NCBI GenBank assembly: GCA_031254905.1
Contig: JAIRTN010000059.1
Span: 1-5,550 of the forward strand
Origin: Coriobacteriales bacterium
Lineage (GTDB): Bacteria; Actinomycetota; Coriobacteriia; Coriobacteriales; UBA8131
DNA: 5,550 nucleotides
Direction of reading: 5' to 3'
The notes under the pieces are model-generated. The model did not search any database and was not told where the DNA came from. It saw only the letters and a list, made by a program, of their open reading frames with translations. The translations under genes were made by a program, and so were the position numbers. This document shows positions 1 to 5,550 of this stretch, one piece after another (the first letter of the stretch is position 1; each line of letters begins with the position of its first letter).

Positions 1-840
1 GCCCTGCGGCAACTCGGCGCAAAGGTCACGGCAATCAACACGGATTTCGACGGCAACAACATCAACGTCAACTGCGGCTCGACCAACCTCGAGCAGCTTA
101 AGGCATGTGTCATCGAGACAGGCGCGGCCCTCGGCATCGCTCACGACGGCGACGCGGACCGCGTGCTGGCCATCGACGAGGCCGGCAACGAAATCGACGG
201 CGACTTCATAGAGGCAATCTGCGCCCTTGACCTCAAGCGGCAGGGGCGGCTCACACACAACCCGGTTGTCTCAACCGTGTTGTGCAACCTCGGCTTCGTC
301 ACCGCCATGCGCGACAACGGCATCGAAGTCATCCAAACCGCCGTCGGGGACAGCAACGTCCTTGCCGCCATGCGCGAGGGCGGTTTCGCCCTCGGCGGGG
401 AGCAGTCCGGCCACATCATCCATCTGGAATACAACAGCACGGGCGACGGCCTCGTTTCAGCCCTGTGCCTGCTCGCGGCCCTCAAACGCTCAGGCCTGCC
501 CCTCGGGCGCCTCGCGCAAGTAATGACGCGCTACCCGCAAATCCTCACAAACATCAAGGTCGTCGACAAGGCGGCCTTCACCTCGTCGAGCGTCATCACC
601 GAGGCCATCCGCCAAGCGCAGAAGCGTCTCGGCGAGCAAGGACGCGTTCTCGTCCGCCCCTCAGGCACCGAGCCGCTCATCCGCGTCATGGTCGAAGCCC
701 TCGACGAACAGCAGGCCCGCAACGAGGCGCAACTTCTCGCAGACCTGATAAAACAAGAACTCCCCATCCCCACGCCGACCAACGCCACCCCCACGCAGCC
801 CACCACCCCCACCACCCTTACGCAGCCCACCGTCCCCTAA
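1..840 (+). CDS. glmM: Phosphoglucosamine mutase GlmM, C-terminal 279 residues (5' end outside window)
   Basis: GlmM interconverts glucosamine-6-phosphate and glucosamine-1-phosphate in the cytoplasm, feeding UDP-GlcNAc synthesis. The frame is open from base 1, so the gene starts upstream; family members are about 445 residues, so roughly 170 are missing, including the phosphoserine loop. Visible motifs, numbered from the first codon here: NINVNCGST (20-28), the metal-binding loop DGDADR (49-54, nt 145-162), the sugar-specificity loop GEQSGH (nt 397-414), and the phosphate-binding loop RPSGTEPLIR (nt 655-684). The loop usually reading VGDRYV in GlmM reads VGDSNV here (nt 343-360). After the normal C-terminal helix the protein continues with a 25-residue tail (nt 763-837) in which 18 residues are Pro or Thr; this is unusual for the family. 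The next gene, 102 nt downstream, is glmS, which makes this enzyme's substrate. Identification is firm. The GTG at 163 is internal to the domain and is not a start. Confidence 0.96.
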   Translation, partial: ALRQLGAKVTAINTDFDGNNINVNCGSTNLEQLKACVIETGAALGIAHDGDADRVLAIDEAGNEIDGDFIEAICALDLKRQGRLTHNPVVSTVLCNLGFVTAMRDNGIEVIQTAVGDSNVLAAMREGGFALGGEQSGHIIHLEYNSTGDGLVSALCLLAALKRSGLPLGRLAQVMTRYPQILTNIKVVDKAAFTSSSVITEAIRQAQKRLGEQGRVLVRPSGTEPLIRVMVEALDEQQARNEAQLLADLIKQELPIPTPTNATPTQPTTPTTLTQPTVP

Positions 841-853
841 TTCCCCTCATCGC

Positions 854-877
854 CGCTACAGAGGTACAATAGTAGCG
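854..877 (+). promoter_or_regulatory. Candidate promoter/operator: TACAAT inside a 6-bp inverted repeat
   Basis: In the 102-nt glmM-glmS gap, CGCTAC (854-859) and GTAGCG (872-877) form a perfect inverted repeat, and the 12-nt spacer includes TACAAT (865-870), a good match to a -10 hexamer. No convincing -35 lies 16-18 nt upstream: that stretch is C-rich and partly inside the glmM stop region. It could be an internal promoter for glmS with a small operator, an RNA hairpin, or chance. No T-run follows, so it is not a typical terminator. Confidence 0.25.
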
Positions 878-929
878 ATACAACCGTTACCTATGCCGCG
901 CGCATGGCCGCTGGCTTTACCCTGTCGAT

Positions 930-935
930 AAGGAG
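930..935 (+). promoter_or_regulatory. Ribosome binding site of glmS
   Basis: AAGGAG ends 7 nt before the ATG at 943. It fixes the start at the codon giving Met-Cys-Gly-Ile, as GlmS requires a Cys directly after the initiator Met. The in-frame ATG at 904 would bury that Cys. Confidence 0.85.
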
Positions 936-942
936 AGAATCC

Positions 943-2796
943 ATGTGTGGGATAGTTGCGTTTTCGGGAACAACGGAAGCAACCCCTTTTCTGCTCAACG
1001 GCCTCAGGCGGCTCGAATATCGAGGCTATGACAGCGCGGGCATCGCCATCGTGCAGCCGCAAACAAACACCCTCAAGGTCGTGCGCCGCAAGGGCAAGGT
1101 GGCCGAGCTAACGGAGGCCCTCCAAAGCAAAACTATCACTGGTACCTGCGGAATTGGCCACACTCGCTGGGCAACTCACGGTGTCCCAAGCGAGCAAAAC
1201 GCGCATCCCCACAGCGACTGCAGCGGCAAAATCGCCGTCGCGCACAACGGCATCATAGAAAACTACGCCAACCTCAAATCCGACCTCATTGCCAAGGGGC
1301 ACCACTTCGCCTCGCAGACCGACACCGAGGTGGTTGCCCATCTTGTAGAGGAGAATTATAGGGAGGCAAACGGGCATTTCGCACAGGCTGTGCGCGCCAC
1401 TGTTGCCCAACTCTCCGGCTCCTTCGCGTTGGCTATCCTTCACGCCGACCACCCCAACACCATCGTTGTCACCCGCAACGATTCGCCTCTCGTCATCGGA
1501 AGCTACGAGGGGGGCGCGGTTGCCGCCTCCGACACCCCGGCCCTCATCGAGATGACCCGCGACATCGTATACATCCGCGACCGCGACATCGCCGTGCTCC
1601 ACAACAACGGGGAAGTCGAGTACTTCGACCCCGCGGGAGAGCCCTTCACACCGAGGACCTATCATGTGGAGTGGAGTTTGGAGCAGGCGGAGAAGGGCGG
1701 GTATCCCGATTTCATGCTCAAGGAGATATACGAGCAGCCCCGCGTCATCCGCGACACCATCGCCAATCGCTTCGACGGCAAGACGCGCACGATATGCTTC
1801 CACGAGTTGCCCCTAACCGACGAAGAACTCGCCAACATCGACCGCATCTGCATCGTCGGCTGTGGCACGTCTTATCACGCCGGCCTCATCGGCAAGGACC
1901 TCATCGAAAACTGGGCGCGCATTCCGGTGGAGGTGGAGGTGGCCTCAGAATTCAGGTACGGCAACCCCATCATCTCCTCAAACACGCTCGTCATCGCCAT
2001 CACCCAATCCGGCGAGACAGCCGACACCCTAGAGGCGGTGCGCCTCGCGCGCCGGGCGGGCGCACACGTAATCGCGCTCACCAATGTGATGGGCTCGCGC
2101 ATCACCCACGAGGCGCAAACCATCCTCAACATCAAGGCGAACATCGAAATTGCGGTAGCCGCCACGAAGTCTTTTCTCGCGCAGGTGGCGCTGCTGACCC
2201 TACTCGGCCTCTATCTCGCTCAAGAGCGCATGCTGCTCACGGGGCCGCAGGTGCAGGAGATATACGACGAAATGAAGCAGTTGCCAAACCAAATCGAACA
2301 CATCTTAAAAGACACCACGGCGATAGAGCAGGCGGCAAACGCCTGCTTCAACGCGACAACCGCGCTGTTCATCGGCAGGGGAGTGGGCGCCACCATCTGC
2401 AACGAAGGGGCGCTTAAACTCAAAGAAATCAGCTATCTGCACGCGGAAGCTGTCTCCGCCGGAGAAATCAAGCACGGAACCATCGCGCTCATCGACCCCG
2501 AAGTCGCCACCCCCGTCATCGCCGTTGCCACCCAAAGCCTCACGCGCGACAAAATGCTCGCCAACATCGAGGAAATGAAGGCCCGCGGCGCCAAGGTCGT
2601 CGCCGTCGCCACCGAAGGCGATGAGCGCATCAAGGAGCTCGTCGATTACGTCATCTCCATTCCGCCCACCCGCGAATGTCTTTCGCCGATAACGGCGAGT
2701 GTGCCCTTGCAGCTATTCGCTCGCTTCATCGCCCTCGCCCGCGGCTGCGATGTTGACCAACCTCGCAATCTCGCAAAGTCGGTGACTGTTGAATAA
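943..2796 (+). CDS. glmS: Glutamine--fructose-6-phosphate aminotransferase (isomerizing), GlmS
   Basis: GlmS makes glucosamine-6-phosphate from fructose-6-phosphate and glutamine, the first committed step to UDP-GlcNAc, peptidoglycan and other amino sugars. The product is 617 residues, close to the usual 600-615. The start is set by the Shine-Dalgarno at 930-935 and by the need for Cys2, which becomes the N-terminal nucleophile after Met removal (MCGIVAF). The class II glutaminase domain shows HTRWATHG (73-80), HNG (101-103, with the oxyanion Asn102) and TDTE (D127). Two SIS sugar-isomerase domains follow, at about 295-425 (CGTS near 306-309, TQSGET 354-359) and about 468-600 (EGALKLKE 488-495, with the ring-opening His in KHG at 511). 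The C-terminal tail DQPRNLAKSVTVE carries the conserved Lys612. All key residues are present, so it should be active. No glmS ribozyme is evident: the leader within the 102-nt gap is too short for one. The last 8 nt overlap acpS. Confidence 0.98.
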   Translation: MCGIVAFSGTTEATPFLLNGLRRLEYRGYDSAGIAIVQPQTNTLKVVRRKGKVAELTEALQSKTITGTCGIGHTRWATHGVPSEQNAHPHSDCSGKIAVAHNGIIENYANLKSDLIAKGHHFASQTDTEVVAHLVEENYREANGHFAQAVRATVAQLSGSFALAILHADHPNTIVVTRNDSPLVIGSYEGGAVAASDTPALIEMTRDIVYIRDRDIAVLHNNGEVEYFDPAGEPFTPRTYHVEWSLEQAEKGGYPDFMLKEIYEQPRVIRDTIANRFDGKTRTICFHELPLTDEELANIDRICIVGCGTSYHAGLIGKDLIENWARIPVEVEVASEFRYGNPIISSNTLVIAITQSGETADTLEAVRLARRAGAHVIALTNVMGSRITHEAQTILNIKANIEIAVAATKSFLAQVALLTLLGLYLAQERMLLTGPQVQEIYDEMKQLPNQIEHILKDTTAIEQAANACFNATTALFIGRGVGATICNEGALKLKEISYLHAEAVSAGEIKHGTIALIDPEVATPVIAVATQSLTRDKMLANIEEMKARGAKVVAVATEGDERIKELVDYVISIPPTRECLSPITASVPLQLFARFIALARGCDVDQPRNLAKSVTVE

Positions 2797-3373
2797 CCAA
2801 GAGACATACATCGAAGCCCCGCCCGTTGTCGAAGTTGAGGCCGCGCCCGTCGCTGGCCTCGGCGTAGACATCATCGAAATTGGACGCATGGAACGCGCCC
2901 TCGAGCGCACTCCTCGTATAAAAGAGCGTGTGTTCTCGGAGAAGGAGCGCCTCTATGCGCAGGCCAAGGCTCGCCCAGCCACACATTACGCACTGTTCTT
3001 TGCCGCCAAAGAGGCGGTACTAAAGGCGCTCGGCACAGGGTTTGCGGGCATGGCCTTTACGGATGTGGAAGTTGACCACGACCGATACGGGAGGCCGGTG
3101 CCGATACTGCGGGGCAACGCGCAAAAACTCGCGGAGGCTCAAGGCGTTGTCGAAATGCAGCTATCGCTATCCTACACACACGCGGTAGGCGTTGCCTCCG
3201 CGGTTGCCATCAGGGAGCAGGACCGCCCTCGAAAAGACGAGAAAGTCGACCAAAAAACCGAACTTGCCCGCCAGTTCAAGGAGATGCGTGCGCTGCTTGA
3301 CGACATGGATGAGCGCATCCGCGCGCTGGACGAAACCGGTGAGAAAGATGCAGATTCCCCAAGCACCTCCTAG
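2789..3373 (+). CDS. acpS: Holo-[acyl-carrier-protein] synthase AcpS with N- and C-terminal extensions
   Basis: AcpS transfers 4'-phosphopantetheine from CoA to the serine of apo-acyl carrier protein, activating fatty acid synthesis. The 194-residue product holds a standard core: GLGVDIIEIGRME (23-35, with Mg-binding Asp27), FFAAKEAVLKALGTG (70-84, with metal ligand Glu75), and LSLSYTHAVGVASAVA (125-140), where typical members have a SISH-like motif. The core family is about 120-130 residues. Here about 22 residues precede it and about 53 charged residues follow it. The C-terminal extension shows hydrophobics spaced 4-3-4-3-4-3 (L159, F163, M166, L170, M173, I177, L180), a coiled-coil pattern. 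The start is TTG at 2789: the frame is closed by TGA at 2783 and no ATG, GTG or other TTG occurs before the core. The TTG overlaps the glmS stop (8-nt overlap) without a strong Shine-Dalgarno, suggesting translational coupling. The 3' end overlaps nnrD by 26 nt. Confidence 0.93.
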   Translation: MNNQETYIEAPPVVEVEAAPVAGLGVDIIEIGRMERALERTPRIKERVFSEKERLYAQAKARPATHYALFFAAKEAVLKALGTGFAGMAFTDVEVDHDRYGRPVPILRGNAQKLAEAQGVVEMQLSLSYTHAVGVASAVAIREQDRPRKDEKVDQKTELARQFKEMRALLDDMDERIRALDETGEKDADSPSTS

Positions 3374-4229
3374 CCAAAATCTGGGGAGCTTGCTCTCGCC
3401 CATTCCCCTCGATGCCCATAAATACACACGAGGCAGCCTGCTTGTCTGCGCTGGTTCCGCGCGCTTCCCGGGGGCGGCGATACTCGCGGCAAAGGCAGCC
3501 GCTCGCGCCGGAGCCGGCTATGTGACGCTTGCGATACCCGAACCCGTCGTCATGGTCGCCCAAACGCACCTTCTCTCGATACCCGTGCTTGCGGCTCCCG
3601 CGGCCAACGGTGTGTTTGCGGCTGACGCTTGGGAGGTCATAGGCGCGCATACAGGCCATCTCGACGCCATCGTGCTTGGCCCGGGGCTAACCGTTACGCC
3701 TTCTACCAGCGCTTTTGTCCAAACGATACTGCGCGAGACAGGCGTTCCTCTCCTCCTTGATGCCGACGCGCTCAACATTCTCAGCGCCTTGGCGCAACAG
3801 GGCTTTCGCCCTGTCACCTCCAATCGCGCCCTACTTCTCACGCCTCACGCGGGGGAGTTGGCGCGGCTGTACGAAGCGACGGGTACCAGCAACCCCCAAC
3901 AGCTTGCGGAAGCGCTGCAGGCCATCGTCGTTGCCAAAGGCCCCGAAACACATATCGTTTCCACCACGCGCGCGCATCGTTCAACAGCAGGCACGCCAGC
4001 GCTCGCCAAGGCGGGAACGGGCGATGTGCTAGCCGGCGTCATCGGCTCCTTTATCGCGCAGAGCATCGCGCCCTTTGAGGCGGCTCTGCTCGGAGTTGAA
4101 CTACACGGCAGGGCAGGGCAACTCGCCGAAGAACGTCTCGGCAGACGCGCCGTCTGCGCCGAGGACCTCCTCGAAACCCTCCCCCTCGCCCTTTCTCGCC
4201 TTGCAGATTTTAAGGTAGAATACAGGTAG
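3348..4229 (+). CDS. nnrD: ADP/ATP-dependent (S)-NAD(P)H-hydrate dehydratase NnrD (stand-alone YjeF C-terminal domain)
   Basis: NnrD dehydrates the S form of hydrated NADH/NADPH (NAD(P)HX) back to the normal cofactor, a metabolite-repair reaction with a ribokinase-like fold. The 293-residue product shows the family order: HKYTRGSLLVCAGS (24-37), GPGL (111-114), LLLDADALNIL (about 135-145, Asp138 and Asp140), TPHAGE (165-170, His167) and the nucleotide/catalytic loop AGTGDVLAG (about 222-230, Asp226). The frame is open upstream to 3192, but that stretch overlaps acpS and has no family similarity, so I chose ATG 3348, just ahead of the conserved domain. GTG 3339 is a possible alternative. The GGTGAG at 3338-3343 is a modest, close-spaced ribosome site. 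Many bacteria fuse this domain to the NAD(P)HX epimerase (YjeF N-terminal domain); that domain is absent here, as in the stand-alone B. subtilis YxkO type. The 26-nt overlap with acpS suggests coupled translation. Confidence 0.94.
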   Translation: MQIPQAPPSQNLGSLLSPIPLDAHKYTRGSLLVCAGSARFPGAAILAAKAAARAGAGYVTLAIPEPVVMVAQTHLLSIPVLAAPAANGVFAADAWEVIGAHTGHLDAIVLGPGLTVTPSTSAFVQTILRETGVPLLLDADALNILSALAQQGFRPVTSNRALLLTPHAGELARLYEATGTSNPQQLAEALQAIVVAKGPETHIVSTTRAHRSTAGTPALAKAGTGDVLAGVIGSFIAQSIAPFEAALLGVELHGRAGQLAEERLGRRAVCAEDLLETLPLALSRLADFKVEYR

Positions 4230-4262
4230 AGAGCAGACCTGCGAGTATCTCTCAGGTTGTCA

Positions 4263-4293
4263 TTAGCGCGATATGCTCTTTTTATCGCGCTAA
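4263..4293. repeat. Perfect 11-bp hairpin with T-rich loop, downstream of nnrD
   Basis: TTAGCGCGATA (4263-4273) is the exact reverse complement of TATCGCGCTAA (4283-4293), with a 9-nt loop TGCTCTTTT. It lies 33 nt after the nnrD stop and might stop or protect the operon's 3' end. The T-run is in the loop rather than after the stem, so it is not a canonical intrinsic terminator. It is the first of the two hairpins that split composite repeat copy 1. Confidence 0.7.
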
Positions 4294-4294
4294 C

Positions 4295-4339
4295 AAGGCC
4301 AGTCAAGGCCAAAGAGCGAAGCGTGCCTTGACAGGCCTT
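4295..4339. repeat. 15-bp hairpin (one mismatch), second half of the nested insert
   Basis: The arm 4295-4309 (AAGGCCAGTCAAGGC) pairs with 4325-4339 (GCCTTGACAGGCCTT) with a single A-A mismatch across a 15-nt loop. CTTTC follows on the + strand, a short and weak T-tract, so a weak terminator role for the glm-nnrD transcript is possible but unproven. It sits back to back with the 4263-4293 hairpin. Confidence 0.65.
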
Positions 4340-4421
4340 CTTTCGACCGAATCCGAAGGCGTAGAGAGAAATCTAGTCCCACGGCCTCAACCCGGGTCAA
4401 AAACCCAAACATAACGAAAGA

Positions 4422-4445
4422 GGGTCTGCGAGGGAAGGGGAGGGG
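4422..4445 (+). other. G-quadruplex-type G-rich tract
   Basis: Four G-runs (4422-4424, 4432-4434, 4437-4440, 4442-4445) are separated by loops of 7, 2 and 1 nt, meeting the usual G3+N1-7 pattern on the + strand. It lies in non-coding sequence between two repeat blocks. Folding in the cell is inference. Confidence 0.5.
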
Positions 4446-4451
4446 AAGAAA

Positions 4452-4501
4452 AACGCGGCGCTCCGGCTGCGGTTTGCTCGTTGCACCCTCTTGCGCCGCA
4501 C
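4452..4501. repeat. Direct repeat D, left copy
   Basis: This 50-nt stretch matches 5399-5448 in the same orientation at about 37 of 50 positions by eye. The core 4469-4495 matches 5416-5442 at 25 of 27, including the shared block GCTCGTTGCACCCTC. It directly precedes the left inverted repeat at 4503. The right copy lies just after the recombinase, so the two copies bracket that gene. Confidence 0.75.
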
Positions 4502-4502
4502 A

Positions 4503-4567
4503 CTTCCGCATAAGAGATGTTCAGATGCCATCCGCACGACTAGATTTCTCGCGTTGCTCGAAATGAC
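4503..4567. repeat. 65-nt inverted repeat, left copy (IR-L)
   Basis: The reverse complement of 5486-5550 aligns to this stretch with about six mismatches and two single-base gaps. It includes an exact 27-nt core (4524-4550 against 5504-5530). The inner end, GCTCGAAATGAC, is the reverse complement of the GTCATTTCGA-type start of the local repeat family, so it is a family member in inverted orientation. It sits 180 nt upstream of the recombinase start. Confidence 0.88.
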
Positions 4568-4572
4568 GGTTT

Positions 4573-4658
4573 GACCTGCGAGTATCTCTCAGGTTGTCAT
4601 TTCGAACGGAGCCGAAGGCGTAGAGAGAAATCTAGCCCCACGGCATCAACCCGGGTCA
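4573..4658. repeat. Composite REP-like repeat, copy 2 (uninterrupted 86-nt unit)
   Basis: This is the intact form of the unit also present at 4236-4399. It consists of a 29-nt hairpin block ending in GTCATT, then a block running through GAAGGCGTAGAGAGAAATCT to CAACCCGGGTCA. With the preceding T at 4572, its ends read TGACC and GGTCA, a 5-nt terminal inverted repeat. Two short TTATCCC copies in tandem (4664-4677) follow. It has no coding sense that I can support. Confidence 0.85.
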
Positions 4659-4676
4659 TTCCTTTATCCCTTATCC

Positions 4677-5364
<688 letters not shown>

Positions 5365-5398
5365 ACATCCTTTTGTCTCCTCCTAGCCGTGACGCTAT

Positions 5399-5448
5399 AA
5401 CCGGCCGCTCCCACCGCGGTTGGCTCGTTGCACCCTCGTGCGGCCATA
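5399..5448. repeat. Direct repeat D, right copy
   Basis: This is the partner of 4452-4501 in the same orientation, strongest at 5416-5442 (25 of 27). It starts 34 nt after the recombinase stop. It is followed by the short inverted repeat GCCAT/ATGGC (5443-5447, 5457-5461). No gene is visible in 5365-5485. Confidence 0.75.
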
Positions 5449-5485
5449 CCATCCGCATGGCGCCTTCACGCTCCTAGGTCCGGGT

Positions 5486-5550
5486 GTCATTTCGAACGAA
5501 TGTGAGAAATCTAGTCGTGCGGATGGCATCGGAACGTCCTTATGCGGAGG
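5486..5550. repeat. 65-nt inverted repeat, right copy (IR-R), reaching the window edge
   Basis: This stretch is the inverted partner of 4503-4567, with the exact 27-nt core at 5504-5530. It begins GTCATTTCGAACGAA and passes through GAGAAATCTAGTC, so it belongs to the same family as the composite repeats. Because it runs to the last base, the true repeat may be longer. Confidence 0.88.

Larger units (their letters stand above)
4236..4399. repeat. Composite REP-like repeat, copy 1, interrupted by a 78-nt insert
   Basis: The first 29 nt (4236-4264) are identical to 4573-4601, and 4341-4399 match 4600-4658 at 54 of 59 positions. In copy 2 these two blocks are contiguous and form an 86-nt unit; in copy 1 they are separated by 78 extra nt made of two hairpins. 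The 29-nt block itself folds as ACCTGCGAG-TAT-CTCTCAGGT with one mismatch. It begins 7 nt after the nnrD stop, so the nnrD transcript would read into it. It is non-coding as far as I can see. Confidence 0.85.

Noticed and set aside
904..942. Upstream in-frame ATG for glmS at 904
   Set aside because: It would place 13 residues before the catalytic Cys, which must follow the initiator Met, and the Shine-Dalgarno at 930-935 serves 943.
841..942. glmS ribozyme/riboswitch upstream of glmS
   Set aside because: The gap is only 102 nt and I do not see the ribozyme core; that element is typical of Bacillota and is longer.
1108..1803. 231-residue minus-strand open frame opposite glmS, and similar frames elsewhere in the operon
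   Set aside because: It lies antisense within a confidently identified gene in GC-rich DNA, where long antisense frames are expected; no recognisable domain.
3192..3347. Longer start for nnrD at 3192
   Set aside because: The extra 52 residues are an out-of-frame reading of acpS with no family similarity; the dehydratase domain begins after 3348.
4263..4345. Classical Rho-independent terminator after nnrD
   Set aside because: Both hairpins are strong, but the T-run is in the first loop and only CTTTC follows the second, so I kept them as hairpins with a possible, unproven terminator role.

Overview
The window carries a run of four co-directional + strand housekeeping genes followed by a repeat-filled region holding a small site-specific recombinase. 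The first four genes are GC-rich (positions 2581-2640 hold 43 G/C of 60). The GlmM fragment (TAVGD loop, LGGEQSGH, RPSGTEPLIRVMVEA) reads most like actinobacterial GlmM as I remember the family. The order glmM-glmS-acpS-nnrD and the GlmS wording make me lean to Actinomycetota, possibly Coriobacteriia. That placement is inference with low confidence and no search was run.

Layout: 1-840 is the 3' part of glmM (phosphoglucosamine mutase), ending in an unusual Thr/Pro-rich tail. 841-942 is a short gap with an imperfect promoter candidate and a clear ribosome binding site. 943-2796 is glmS (glucosamine-6-phosphate synthase). 2789-3373 is acpS (holo-ACP synthase) with extra N- and C-terminal segments, and 3348-4229 is nnrD (NAD(P)HX dehydratase). 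The last three genes overlap end to start, so they are probably co-transcribed and translationally coupled. GlmS makes glucosamine-6-phosphate and GlmM isomerises it to glucosamine-1-phosphate on the way to UDP-GlcNAc and cell wall. AcpS activates acyl carrier protein for lipid synthesis. NnrD repairs damaged NAD(P)H.

4230-4746 contains no convincing gene. It is a mosaic of REP-like repeats: two copies of an 86-nt composite unit (one split by a 78-nt double hairpin), a variant that keeps the same flanks but swaps the central hairpin, a G-rich tract, and the left copy of a 65-nt inverted repeat.

4747-5364 encodes a 205-residue resolvase/invertase-type serine recombinase with an excellent Shine-Dalgarno sequence and much lower GC (25 of 60 at 4801-4860). 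5365-5550 again holds repeats, including the right copy of the 65-nt inverted repeat, which runs to the window edge. The recombinase is therefore bracketed by inverted repeats about 0.9 kb apart. This is the most interesting feature of the window: it could be a small mobile or invertible segment, or a recombinase that landed in a repeat island.
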